Assembly: GCA_014384675.1 (NCBI GenBank)
Contig: JACNFK010000015.1
Location: 1-64,000, forward strand
Direction of reading: 5' to 3'
DNA length: 64,000 nucleotides
Source of the DNA: Candidatus Thiopontia autotrophica
GTDB taxonomy: Bacteria; Pseudomonadota; Gammaproteobacteria; GCF-002020875
Part shown: positions 42,193 to 50,848 of the stretch, in pieces
Numbering within the stretch: the stretch's first letter is position 1
How the letters are laid out: every line of letters begins with the position of its first letter
The notes under the pieces: generated by a model
Told to the model about the DNA's origin: nothing
What the model saw: only the letters and a program-made list of their open reading frames with translations
Database searches by the model: none
Translations under genes and position numbers: made by a program

Positions 42193-42924
42193 TTATTCAA
42201 CAATCAACAGCAGCAACAACAGCGCCTCCATCTTCTCAACCATTGCCCCGGCTATATCCCCGGTTACTCCACCTAGCTGTTTAACTATCATCCAACGAAA
42301 CAGTAGCAGTGCAGTAGCGACAATCAACAGTGTAATCCACGACACGCCATAAAACAGGGCAGTACCCAATACTGCAATCTGTACCAATACCCCCAACAGA
42401 CGAGGAATATTGGATGAGATACCATCACCCATCCCGCCTGGACGAATGTATTTGGTGGTCTGGAAAAGTGTAATCAGGGCTGTTCTGGCCAGAATAGGTG
42501 GCCAGATCAACATCATCCACTCTCCACCTTCCAGTAGCGCCATGATTGCGCTCCACTTGACCAGTAGCAGCAGAACAATTGATATCACCCCCATAGGGCC
42601 CGATGTTGGATCTTTCATTATCTCCAACATCCGCTCTCGATTTCCCATTCCACCAACCCATGCGTCGGCACTGTCAGCCAGCCCATCCAGGTGGAGCCCT
42701 CCAGTCAGGAAGACCCATAGAACCAGGATCAGTGATGCCTGGAGTGGCAGAGGAGATGTTGGTAACAAGGATGCGAGCAGCAACAGCAGCCCGCCAATAG
42801 TTGCCCCCACCAGTGGGTAGAAGAGGATAGAGTAACCACGGTTTTGTGGCGTCGGTTCAACCACCACAGTAATCGGAATCCTGGTTAGCAGTTGAAAGGC
42901 AATTATGAGCGGCTGCATGGTCAA
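42193..42924 (-). CDS. cobS: Adenosylcobinamide-GDP ribazoletransferase (cobalamin synthase)
   Basis: 243-aa polytopic membrane enzyme joining adenosylcobinamide-GDP and alpha-ribazole. Family landmarks are FQLLTRIPI near the start, FLTGGLHLDGLADSADAW near residue 80 with its Asp-rich motif, and ILARTALITLFQTTKYIRPGG near 140. The CobS, CobT and CobU genes lie together with small gaps, forming the nucleotide-loop assembly unit. Confidence 0.95.
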   Translation of the reverse strand: MTMQPLIIAFQLLTRIPITVVVEPTPQNRGYSILFYPLVGATIGGLLLLLASLLPTSPLPLQASLILVLWVFLTGGLHLDGLADSADAWVGGMGNRERMLEIMKDPTSGPMGVISIVLLLLVKWSAIMALLEGGEWMMLIWPPILARTALITLFQTTKYIRPGGMGDGISSNIPRLLGVLVQIAVLGTALFYGVSWITLLIVATALLLFRWMIVKQLGGVTGDIAGAMVEKMEALLLLLLIVE

Positions 42925-42930
42925 GTTGGG

Positions 42931-43980
42931 CTACCCCTCAGAGACCCCTGCCTCGCCAAAGGTGGCCATCTCCCCATGCAGCTGACACGCCTGCTGCAAG
43001 ATGGGAACAGCAACTGCGGCACCACTCCCCTCCCCCAGTCTCATCCCCAGATCCAACAGAGGGTTCGCATCCATGGCATCAAGTACCTTGCCATGCCCCT
43101 GCTCTGCAGAGCGGTGGGAGAAGATTAGCCACCCCCTGACAGCTGAATTGATTCTGACCGCAGCAAGTGCCGCAACCGATGTTATGAAACCATCCACAAG
43201 TACCGGCACCCCTGACTGTGACGCCTTGATGTATGCGCCTGCCAGAGCAGCAACCTCAAATCCACCCAGATTTTGCAGGATATCCATTGGACTACCCAGA
43301 TTGTCTTTATGGAGTTCAAGCGCCTGCTCTATAACCTCACCTTTGCGGGAGACCCCAGCGGAATCAAGTCCGGTCCCTGCACCAACAACGGATGCGCCAC
43401 GCTCTCCAAGTAGTGCGGCCGCTACCGCAGAAGCTGATGTGGTGTTGGCTATCCCCATCTCGCCACCTATGTAGATATCTGCCCCCTGTCCGGCCGCACG
43501 CTCCACTGCCTCTCTCCCCACCCCAAGGGCACGCTCCAGCTCACCTCTATCCATTGCCGGCGCCTGGGCAAGATTTTTTGTCCCTGATGATATTCGGGCA
43601 TCAACAACCCCACCAAGTGGTTCCAGTGAACCTACAGTCCCCACATTAACCACCTCAAGGGTTGCACCCAGGCTGTTTGCCAAGACACTAATTGCTGCCC
43701 CTCCACGCGAGAAGTTACGTACCATCTCTGCCGTCACCTCTTGCGGAAAGGCTGACACCCCCATCTCCGCCACCCCATGGTCTGCAGCAAAGATGGTGAT
43801 GAATGGGTTCTTAATTGCGGGTTTTACCCTCCCCTGCATTGATGCCAATCTGATTGCCAGAGATTCCAGTCGACCCAGTGCACCAGGTGGTTTGGTCAGC
43901 TGTAGCTGGCGCTCTTCCGCCTGTTTTTCGGACTGCCTGTCAACCTGCTGAACCGGAGACTCCCACCAGTTATTACCCAT
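42931..43980 (-). CDS. cobT: Nicotinate-nucleotide-dimethylbenzimidazole phosphoribosyltransferase
   Basis: 349-aa CobT, activating the lower-ligand base to alpha-ribazole phosphate. KPPGALGRLESLAIRLA, ITIFAADHGVAEMGVSAFP, NFSRGGAAISVLA, GEMGIANTTSASAVAAALL and a C-terminal LGMRLGEGSGAAVAVPIL containing the catalytic Glu are all present. Complete. 6 bp upstream of cobS. Confidence 0.96.
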   Translation of the reverse strand: MGNNWWESPVQQVDRQSEKQAEERQLQLTKPPGALGRLESLAIRLASMQGRVKPAIKNPFITIFAADHGVAEMGVSAFPQEVTAEMVRNFSRGGAAISVLANSLGATLEVVNVGTVGSLEPLGGVVDARISSGTKNLAQAPAMDRGELERALGVGREAVERAAGQGADIYIGGEMGIANTTSASAVAAALLGERGASVVGAGTGLDSAGVSRKGEVIEQALELHKDNLGSPMDILQNLGGFEVAALAGAYIKASQSGVPVLVDGFITSVAALAAVRINSAVRGWLIFSHRSAEQGHGKVLDAMDANPLLDLGMRLGEGSGAAVAVPILQQACQLHGEMATFGEAGVSEG

Positions 43981-43982
43981 CT

Positions 43983-44495
43983 TTATCCCTTTAATGTTTG
44001 TGGCAGACCGGCAACTACCAGAGTTACTCTATCGCAGATAGCTGCCAGTTTTTGGTGAAGCCTTCCTGCTTCATCACAATATTTTCGTGTCAGTGCATCC
44101 ATCGGCACCACCCCCATACCGGTCTCGTTACCAACCAGCAGTGTGGTTCCCGGCAGTTCTGGAAGAGTCTTTACAAGTAAACTGACCTCTTGCTCCAACA
44201 CCATTTCGTCTTCCTGCAGAAGCAAATTGGTTAACCATAAGGTTAGACACTCAACCAGGATGGTACGCCCATCCCTGGCCTCCTGTAGCAATACTGATGA
44301 GAGCCGTATTGGCTCTTCTATCAACTCCCACTCAGGTGATCGGCTCTGCTGGTGGTGAACGATCCTGTTTTTCATCTCACCATCACCGGCAGTCGCAGTT
44401 GCCAGATAGAGAAGGCTCTCTCCTCTATCCAGTGCCACTCGCTCTGCATAGCTACTTTTTCCTGAGCGGGTGCCGCCCAGAATCAGTTCTCGCAT
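43983..44495 (-). CDS. cobU: Adenosylcobinamide kinase / guanylyltransferase
   Basis: 170-aa bifunctional CobU/CobP: phosphorylates adenosylcobinamide and transfers GMP. P-loop LILGGTRSGKSSYAE; the guanylylated-His region is IVHHQQSRSPEWELIEEP; LVECLTLWLTNLL and VGNETGMGVVP follow. First gene of the cobU-cobT-cobS unit; no riboswitch precedes it. The 80-bp gap to the divergent pilin-like gene holds nothing recognised. Confidence 0.95.
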   Translation of the reverse strand: MRELILGGTRSGKSSYAERVALDRGESLLYLATATAGDGEMKNRIVHHQQSRSPEWELIEEPIRLSSVLLQEARDGRTILVECLTLWLTNLLLQEDEMVLEQEVSLLVKTLPELPGTTLLVGNETGMGVVPMDALTRKYCDEAGRLHQKLAAICDRVTLVVAGLPQTLKG

Positions 44496-44575
44496 GTGAT
44501 ACTCTTGAACCTGAATCCATCTCTCATCCGCAGAATCATAACCTATTTTTCATCCAGTAAAACCATATACCAGAC

Positions 44576-44992
44576 GTGCCATACTCACTACCTAGATCAC
44601 CCTCCAGCCCCATATACAGGGGAAGCACTCTGGTTATCAGTCTGTTGCTGTTGACCCTGATGAGTATGCTTGGGTTGGGGGCGATGCAATCTGCACAACT
44701 TGAAGAGAAGATGGCATCAAACTTCCGTTATGGAGTAGCAGCATTTCATGCCGCTGAGGCAGGACTACAACAGGCGATTGAAAACCATGCCAACAATCAG
44801 GTGGTCGCTACTATTTCTGGAACAGTTGGAGATGGTGAATTTAGTGCATCCGTTACCGAATCATCCAGCATCTATACTGTAATCAGCGACGGGGCTCACT
44901 CTTCATCCGGAGCACGTCAACAGTTAACGATGGTGCTGTCCGGTGCAGTTGGCTCAAACCCAACAGTCAACAGCTGGAGCCATGATGAATAG
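44576..44992 (+). CDS. PilX-like pilus assembly protein
   Basis: 138 aa from a GTG start without visible Shine-Dalgarno. Prepilin-like N-terminus: a short basic leader, Gly-Ser then TLVISLLLLTLMSMLGLGAM, and the PilX-type sequence QLEEKMASNFRYG followed by AFHAAEAGLQQAI. The C-terminal part is shorter than most PilX proteins and has no cysteine pair. Likely a minor pilin of a type IV pilus or a pseudopilin. It overlaps the ATPase gene start by a few bases; the usual minor pilin operon (pilV, pilW, pilY1) is absent here. Confidence 0.8.
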   Translation: MPYSLPRSPSSPIYRGSTLVISLLLLTLMSMLGLGAMQSAQLEEKMASNFRYGVAAFHAAEAGLQQAIENHANNQVVATISGTVGDGEFSASVTESSSIYTVISDGAHSSSGARQQLTMVLSGAVGSNPTVNSWSHDE

Positions 44993-46463
44993 TTCACCCT
45001 TTTTATGCCAACTTATTGATGGTCAAACGGTCACCGGAAAACTACATGGTATAGATGCTGAATCCAAATCTGTGCATTATCATGATGACCATTCAAACCA
45101 AATCAGCCAGCTCGATTTCCACTCAATAAGTCACCTTTATCATCATCAACCATGCCCGGGGGAGATGACAGTCTCATTTCATCTGCGATTTAGTGATGGC
45201 TCAACCCTGAGCTCTTCTGCCGAGCATTACAAATCTGATTCGTCTGGAGACCATCTATATGATGTAGGAGAGTCACATAACGGGGTTCATCTATTTTTGC
45301 CAACTGGAAGCCTGCACCAGCTTTCTGTGGACTCATCAAAAGAACATCAAACGGAAAAAAACATACAGGGTAAAAAGATCATTGCTCTGGTTAGAGAGAT
45401 GATTGTGGAGGCCATTGAAAAACGCGCCTCTGATATACACCTCAAACCACTGCAAACAGTAGTTGAAGTCCGTTACCGGGTAGATGGCTCCATGCAACTT
45501 GCACACCGTATCAATCGTAACCACTATTCTGCCATCGTTAGCCGCATAAAAATTCTTGGCAATATGGATATTGCCGAACATCGCCTGCCACAGGACGGGG
45601 CGTATCATCTCTCGGTTAATAACAGGGGGGTAGATCTGCGTATATCCACTGTTCCCACCCTGGAGGGCGAGAGTGTAGTCATTCGCATTTTGGACCCCAA
45701 AACAGGGCTACGAAAAATATCCGATATTGGCTTCAGGTTTGGTGATGAACAGCTCTTTCGCAGAATGCTGCAACAGAAGAATGGTTTGATCCTGATCACT
45801 GGACCAACAGGGTCCGGAAAATCCACCACCATGTATGCTGCCATGGATACCCTGCGGGAACGTGCTCTCAATATCATAAGTATTGAGGACCCAGTAGAAT
45901 ACCGCATGGATCGGGTGAGACAGATTGAGGTCAATGAGGTTGCCAACAATACTTTTGCAAAAAATCTGCGGCATATCCTGCGCCATGACCCCGATGTAAT
46001 CCTCATTGGTGAGATTCGAGATCAAGAGACCGCTAAAATTGCCCTGCAGAGTGCATATACAGGACATCTTGTGCTGAGCACACTTCACACCAGAGATGCC
46101 CCCAGTGCCATAACAAGGCTGCTGGAGATGGGTATGGAGCCTTATATGCTCAAGGACACCCTGATTGGTGTCCTCTCTCAAAGATTAGTCAGAAAACTAT
46201 GTGACCAATGCCATGGAGAATCTCCAGACAGAGCGCATTGTCACCACTGCAACAGAAGTGGATTTTATGGAAGAACCCCTATTTATGAACTGATCAAAGT
46301 GAACTCCCTGATTCGAGAACAGATCAGAGATGGCATTACTGCAGACGAGATTCGTGCCACTGCCCTGGAAAATGGTATGGTTTCAATGGAGCTCCACGCT
46401 ACAGAACTTATTGACCAAAAAATCACAACCGCTCAAGAGAGCAATTATCATGAACCATCCTGA
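44985..46463 (+). CDS. PilB/GspE-type assembly ATPase with unusual N-terminus
   Basis: 492 aa. Residues about 130-490 are a complete secretion/pilus extension ATPase: IHLKPLQTVVEVRYRVDGSM, Walker A ITGPTGSGKSTTMYAAMD, Asp box ISIEDPVEYRMD, Walker B VILIGEIRDQETAKIA, His box LVLSTLHTRDAP, and a tetracysteine zinc finger (CDQCHGESPDRAHCHHC). The first 120 residues are not the usual GspE_N domain but two beta-rich segments each opening with a DG turn (LIDGQTVTGKLHGID; RFSDGSTLSSSAEHY), resembling the DUF6982-type domain. The second of two adjacent ATGs has better ribosome-site spacing. Confidence 0.88.
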   Translation: MNSSPFLCQLIDGQTVTGKLHGIDAESKSVHYHDDHSNQISQLDFHSISHLYHHQPCPGEMTVSFHLRFSDGSTLSSSAEHYKSDSSGDHLYDVGESHNGVHLFLPTGSLHQLSVDSSKEHQTEKNIQGKKIIALVREMIVEAIEKRASDIHLKPLQTVVEVRYRVDGSMQLAHRINRNHYSAIVSRIKILGNMDIAEHRLPQDGAYHLSVNNRGVDLRISTVPTLEGESVVIRILDPKTGLRKISDIGFRFGDEQLFRRMLQQKNGLILITGPTGSGKSTTMYAAMDTLRERALNIISIEDPVEYRMDRVRQIEVNEVANNTFAKNLRHILRHDPDVILIGEIRDQETAKIALQSAYTGHLVLSTLHTRDAPSAITRLLEMGMEPYMLKDTLIGVLSQRLVRKLCDQCHGESPDRAHCHHCNRSGFYGRTPIYELIKVNSLIREQIRDGITADEIRATALENGMVSMELHATELIDQKITTAQESNYHEPS

Positions 46464-47298
46464 CCAATCCATTTACCGTGCAGTCTCCAATGCCCTTGAG
46501 GAGGATATTCAATCAGGAGACGTTACAGCTCAATTAATACCTGAAAAGACCATGGCAACTGCAACCATTCTTACCAGAGATGATATGGTGCTATGTGGTA
46601 GAGAGTGGGTTGATGAAAGCTTTCATCAGCTTGACCCATCCATATTGCTAACGTGGAATATGGAGGATGGAGCAGCTGTCTCTGCCAATCAGATTCTAGT
46701 AACCATACAAGGCTCTGCCCGAGCACTATTAACTGCAGAGCGTACTGCAATGAATTTTCTGCAGACACTCTCTGCCACGGCAACCATCACCAGACAATAC
46801 ACCGAACAGATAGCAGAGAGCCATGCAGAGATCCTTGATACCAGAAAGACCATTCCCGGGATGAGAGAAGCGCAGAAATATGCTGTGCATTGTGGCGGAG
46901 GTACCAATCACAGAATGGGTCTCTATGATGCCTTTCTGATAAAAGAGAACCATATTGCCGCCTGTGGCTCAATCAAGAGTGCTGTAGAGCGTGCGCGAGA
47001 AATCTCCAGCAACGAGAAGATTGAGGTCGAGGTTGAATCAATTAATGAACTGAATGAGGCTGTTGCTGCTGAGAGTGATGTCATCATGCTGGATAATTTT
47101 TCTCTGCAACAGATGAGAGAGGCCGTATCACTAAACAGTGGTCGTGCACTACTGGAGGTTTCAGGAAATGTCTCTCTGGAGCAGTTAAAGGATATTGCCG
47201 ACACCGGCGTTGACTATATATCTATAGGAGCACTCACAAAACATGTCCACGCTATTGATCTATCCATGAGATTATCGATAGACTCCGGATTATCCTAA
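46450..47298 (+). CDS. nadC: Nicotinate-nucleotide pyrophosphorylase
   Basis: 282-aa quinolinate phosphoribosyltransferase of NAD synthesis. Landmarks: ALEEDIQSGDVTAQLIPE, AERTAMNFLQTLSATATITR, ILDTRKTIPGMREAQKYAV with catalytic Arg/Lys, CGGGTNHRMGLYDAFLIKENH, and VMLDNFSLQQMREAV. The ATG at 46450 lies inside the end of the ATPase gene (14-bp overlap), so translation may be coupled; pilin/ATPase genes near nadC are common in gammaproteobacteria. Confidence 0.96.
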   Translation: MNHPDQSIYRAVSNALEEDIQSGDVTAQLIPEKTMATATILTRDDMVLCGREWVDESFHQLDPSILLTWNMEDGAAVSANQILVTIQGSARALLTAERTAMNFLQTLSATATITRQYTEQIAESHAEILDTRKTIPGMREAQKYAVHCGGGTNHRMGLYDAFLIKENHIAACGSIKSAVERAREISSNEKIEVEVESINELNEAVAAESDVIMLDNFSLQQMREAVSLNSGRALLEVSGNVSLEQLKDIADTGVDYISIGALTKHVHAIDLSMRLSIDSGLS

Positions 47299-47801
47299 CG
47301 TTTTTTTCTCTGAAACAGATCAGTTCTACGGCTGACCAGCCTGTCCAGAAACAGCATCCCATCCAGATGATCCACTTCATGCTGGATTGCCCTGGCCTCA
47401 TAGCCTTCACTCTCATATTCATGAAGTTCGCCAGATTCATCCTGTGCGGCAAATTTTATCTGAGTGGCACGAATCACATTGCCCGTATAGTCAGGTACAG
47501 ACATACAGCCCTCACGCCCAAGCTCAAAACCATCCCACTCGGTAATCTCTGGATTTACAAGCACCATCCTCCCCTGGTTGGGAACAGGTCTCTTCTTTTT
47601 TCCTCTGGTCATTCCAGTCAGATCCACAATACATATTCTCTGTAACCTCCCCACTTGAGGAGCGGCAATACCAATACCTCCAGGCTGGCTACGCATGAAG
47701 GTATCAAGCTCTGTTATAAACCGGGCCAACTCCTCATCAAAAGAGTCAACCGCCTCACACTCCTGCTTCAGACGGCTATCGGGATAGGTCAAAATCTCCA
47801 T
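47295..47801 (-). CDS. def: Peptide deformylase
   Basis: 168-aa iron metallo-enzyme removing the N-formyl group from nascent proteins. Motifs: GIGIAAPQVGRLQ (motif 1), EGCMSVPDYTG (motif 2, metal Cys) and QHEVDHLDGMLFLDRL (motif 3, HEVDH). The ATG at 47801 is preferred over a TTG three codons upstream. It is not linked to fmt here. It converges with nadC and follows the GcvR-like gene with 1 bp between the coding regions. Confidence 0.95.
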   Translation of the reverse strand: MEILTYPDSRLKQECEAVDSFDEELARFITELDTFMRSQPGGIGIAAPQVGRLQRICIVDLTGMTRGKKKRPVPNQGRMVLVNPEITEWDGFELGREGCMSVPDYTGNVIRATQIKFAAQDESGELHEYESEGYEARAIQHEVDHLDGMLFLDRLVSRRTDLFQRKKR

Positions 47802-47802
47802 A

Positions 47803-48321
47803 TCAACCAATCAAGGTCTCAATCTCTTCCACACGAAAATCAATTGATTCAGACAGAGGCTCCAGGGCCCGATGGACAGCATCCACGCCAGCACCTGCTA
47901 TCCCTTCAATCATAAGAATATAGATTGGCTTTTCTGCAGCACCCCCAACCTGTGAATCCAGATCTGTAATATCAAAACCGGACTCTGCCAATACCCCTGT
48001 CACTTGGGCCACAATACCTGGACGATCAGCACCATAAACCACCACCCGAAGATCTGGAATTGAGTGCTGATGCAATCCTGGCTCTATCTTGTCAACATGC
48101 AGATGAAGCCCCAGCTCCTCGGTTACCGGATGCACAGTTTGACACAGCTGTTTCTCATCGCCATCCATCTCTACCATCATCATGATGGTGAAGTTACTGC
48201 CAAGCCGCATCATTGAGGTCTCACCAAGAGACCCCCCAGCCTTGAACAGTGCCTCTGTAATCTGAGCCACAATTCCTGGCTGATCCTTTCCTACCAACGC
48301 CATCATGTACCAATTTTTCAT
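47803..48321 (-). CDS. GcvR-like ACT-domain regulator
   Basis: 172-aa protein with two ACT domains (MMALVGKDQPGIVAQITEAL at the start; VVVYGADRPGIVAQVTGVL near residue 95), as in GcvR, the glycine-cleavage-system repressor accessory protein. No DNA-binding domain, so it would act through a partner or as an amino-acid sensor. The ATG at 48321 (MKNWYMMALVG) fits the family; an upstream in-frame start overlaps pgeF. Confidence 0.88.
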   Translation of the reverse strand: MKNWYMMALVGKDQPGIVAQITEALFKAGGSLGETSMMRLGSNFTIMMMVEMDGDEKQLCQTVHPVTEELGLHLHVDKIEPGLHQHSIPDLRVVVYGADRPGIVAQVTGVLAESGFDITDLDSQVGGAAEKPIYILMIEGIAGAGVDAVHRALEPLSESIDFRVEEIETLIG

Positions 48322-48332
48322 ACTCTCTTCCC

Positions 48333-49040
48333 CTACTCCAGCCATATCAGTGTTGCCAACCGTCCTGTATTTTCATCTCTTCGATAGGAGAAGAACCGCT
48401 CACTATCTGTGAATGTATCCCACTCGCCACCATAAACCGAATATATGCCAAGCTGTTGAAGCTGCTGACGAGCAAGACCGGTCATTGATGCCAGCCATCT
48501 TCCACCATCTGATGGCACAAACATCTCCTCAGCCTCCTCACTATGCCGACAAAATATCTCCCTAACCTCATCACCAATCTCATAGGAGTGCTGTCCGATT
48601 GACGGTCCAAGCCACACCATTAGCTCATCACCATCATTCTGGAACTTTGAAACACCCTGCTCAATAATCCCGGCAGCCAACCCTCTCCATCCTGCATGAA
48701 TAGCTGCGATTCTATCCCCCAGTCTGTTGGTGACAATAATTGGCATGCAATCGGCTGTAAGAACAGCACATACAACTCCTCTCATGGAGGTCCAGGAACC
48801 ATCCGCCTCTGCTATCTGGCTCTCTGCAGGCAATTCTACAACTGCTGTTTTGTGAACCTGATTCAACCACCAAGGATCATGCGGCAATCCAAGTCGATTT
48901 TGTAGATTTTCTCTGTTCTTCTTTACCGCAACCGGATTATCCCCTACATGAGTTGCCAGATTGCCGCTCTTGCGTGTGGTTGTCACTGCTCTAACTCCAT
49001 CTGGAGCTGGCCAATCTGGCTCTACATCAACAATCGTCAC
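48333..49040 (-). CDS. pgeF: Laccase-domain protein PgeF/YfiH
   Basis: 235-aa multicopper-polyphenol-oxidase-like protein, now regarded as purine nucleoside phosphorylase/adenosine deaminase-type and linked to peptidoglycan editing. The His-Cys-His site is visible: LNQVHKTAVVEL, LTADCMPIIVTN and AIHAGWRGLAAGI. It overlaps the rluD stop by 4 bp, a conserved pairing in gammaproteobacteria. Confidence 0.94.
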   Translation of the reverse strand: MTIVDVEPDWPAPDGVRAVTTTRKSGNLATHVGDNPVAVKKNRENLQNRLGLPHDPWWLNQVHKTAVVELPAESQIAEADGSWTSMRGVVCAVLTADCMPIIVTNRLGDRIAAIHAGWRGLAAGIIEQGVSKFQNDGDELMVWLGPSIGQHSYEIGDEVREIFCRHSEEAEEMFVPSDGGRWLASMTGLARQQLQQLGIYSVYGGEWDTFTDSERFFSYRRDENTGRLATLIWLE

Positions 49041-50017
49041 TGGGAGTTGATCTCTCTATCCTCACGAAGAATATCAATTATATTCACCATATCCTCAGGC
49101 AGGGGAGCCTCAAACTCAATCAACTCTCCTGACAGTGGATGCCTCAAACCCAAACGAGCCGCATGCAGAGCCTGTCTCTTGAATACACGAAGGGTCTCAC
49201 TCATCTCTTCAGAGCTACCTGCAGGGATCTGAAGACGGTGACCATAGACAGGATCTCCCAACAGGGCAAAACGGATGTGCTCCATATGAACACGAATCTG
49301 ATGAGTTCTCCCTGTCTCCAGGGAAAGTCTGACATGGGTATGTGAACGAAATTTCTCCATTACCCTGTAGTGGGTTACTGCAGGTTTACCATTCTCGACC
49401 ACAGCCATCTTCTTGCGATCCACACGATGCCTGCCAATTGGAGCATCAACTGTTCCGCCAGCGGTCATCACTCCCTTGCAGATAGCCTGATATTCTCGAC
49501 TCATGGACCTCTCCTGTAGCTGTCTCACCAAATCGGTATGTGCCTCCAATGTTTTGGCAACCACCAGAACTCCACTGGTATCTTTATCCAGACGATGGAC
49601 AATGCCTGCTCGTGGAACCTCCGCAAGGGTTTTATCATGGTGTAAAAGAGCGTTAACCAGAGTTCCCCCCCAATTTCCTACTGCCGGATGAACCACCATC
49701 CCTGCAGGTTTATCAACAAAGATGATTGAATCGTCTTCATGCAGAATATTCAGTGGGATTGGTTCAGCTACCCACTGTACCTCCTCCTCTCTCTCAGCCT
49801 GTAGCCTAACCTCTTCCCCGGTAGCCACCGAGTCTCTTGGACGTCTCTTCTCACCATCAATCAAAGCATCACCAGAACGTATCCAGGACTGCAATCTACT
49901 TCTGGAGAATTCCGGAAAGAGCGTCGCCAGAGCAACATCAAACCGTTTACCAGAAAGCTCCTCCGGGATGGTGGTATGATACTGATCAGACCCATTTGAG
50001 TTTTGTTGCGGATCCAT
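49037..50017 (-). CDS. rluD: 23S rRNA pseudouridine synthase RluD
   Basis: 326-aa synthase (pseudouridines 1911/1915/1917). N-terminal S4 RNA-binding domain (KRFDVALATLFPEFSRSRLQ) and the catalytic motif GIVHRLDKDTSGVLVVAK with the nucleophilic Asp; GRTHQIRVHM follows. It is divergent from bamD across 49 bp, the standard gammaproteobacterial arrangement. Confidence 0.95.
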   Translation of the reverse strand: MDPQQNSNGSDQYHTTIPEELSGKRFDVALATLFPEFSRSRLQSWIRSGDALIDGEKRRPRDSVATGEEVRLQAEREEEVQWVAEPIPLNILHEDDSIIFVDKPAGMVVHPAVGNWGGTLVNALLHHDKTLAEVPRAGIVHRLDKDTSGVLVVAKTLEAHTDLVRQLQERSMSREYQAICKGVMTAGGTVDAPIGRHRVDRKKMAVVENGKPAVTHYRVMEKFRSHTHVRLSLETGRTHQIRVHMEHIRFALLGDPVYGHRLQIPAGSSEEMSETLRVFKRQALHAARLGLRHPLSGELIEFEAPLPEDMVNIIDILREDREINSQ

Positions 50018-50066
50018 ATTCTTTTCGCTACCCTTCGTCCTTTCCTACTATTTTTTTACTATAACC

Positions 50067-50825
50067 ATGATTCGTAAACAGGCTCCATTCTCCTCCATCC
50101 TTCTACTGGTTTCCATCCTTGCTTCAGGTTTGTCTGGCTGCTCTCTTCTTCCTGAGCAAATTGATGTTACAGAGGACTGGTCTGCCAACAGATTCTACTT
50201 TGAGGCGCACGAAGCGATGACAAGTGGAGGCTACGAGAAGGCAATCGAGTATTTTGAGAAGCTGCAGGCCCGTTTCCCCTACGACAAACATGCTATGCAG
50301 GCTCAAATCGAGACCATCTACGCATATTACAAGTGGGATGAGTCTGCATCGGCTATAGCTGCTGCTGACCGTTTTATAAAACAGCATCCCCGTCACCCCA
50401 GTGTTGACTATGTCTACTATATGCGTGGCCTGGTAAATTACGATGAAGGGAGAACAATGTTGTCAGATATTGCCCTAACTGACCCAGCAACACGAGACCC
50501 CAAGGCGATGCGCGAGGCATTTCACTACTTCTCTAAACTGGTGACACGCTTTCCTCAGAGCAAGTACAGTGAAGACGCGAGAAAGAGAATGCTCTTTACC
50601 CGCAACAAACTGGCAGAGCATGAGCTACATGTTGCCAAATTTTATATGGATCGAGAGGCCTATGTTGCAGCCTCAAAACGTGCAAATTACGTTATTGAGA
50701 ACTTCCAGAAAACTCCTGTGGTAAGAGATGCTCTACTCCTGTTGGTTGATATCTACCACAAGATGGGAATGGAGGATCTGGCGGCAGATACTGAACGGGT
50801 TTATGCTGCAAATTATCCGGAGTAA
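50067..50825 (+). CDS. bamD: Outer-membrane assembly lipoprotein BamD
   Basis: 252-aa lipoprotein of the BAM complex that inserts beta-barrel proteins. The signal peptide ends in the lipobox LSGC (residue about 25). Five TPR-like repeats follow (YFEAHEAMTSGGYEKAIEYF, YVYYMRGLVNYDEGRTM and others). The gene is essential in proteobacteria. Convergent with nadE. Confidence 0.96.
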   Translation: MIRKQAPFSSILLLVSILASGLSGCSLLPEQIDVTEDWSANRFYFEAHEAMTSGGYEKAIEYFEKLQARFPYDKHAMQAQIETIYAYYKWDESASAIAAADRFIKQHPRHPSVDYVYYMRGLVNYDEGRTMLSDIALTDPATRDPKAMREAFHYFSKLVTRFPQSKYSEDARKRMLFTRNKLAEHELHVAKFYMDREAYVAASKRANYVIENFQKTPVVRDALLLLVDIYHKMGMEDLAADTERVYAANYPE

Positions 50826-50848
50826 CCGATTTACAGAGTCAAGCACAG

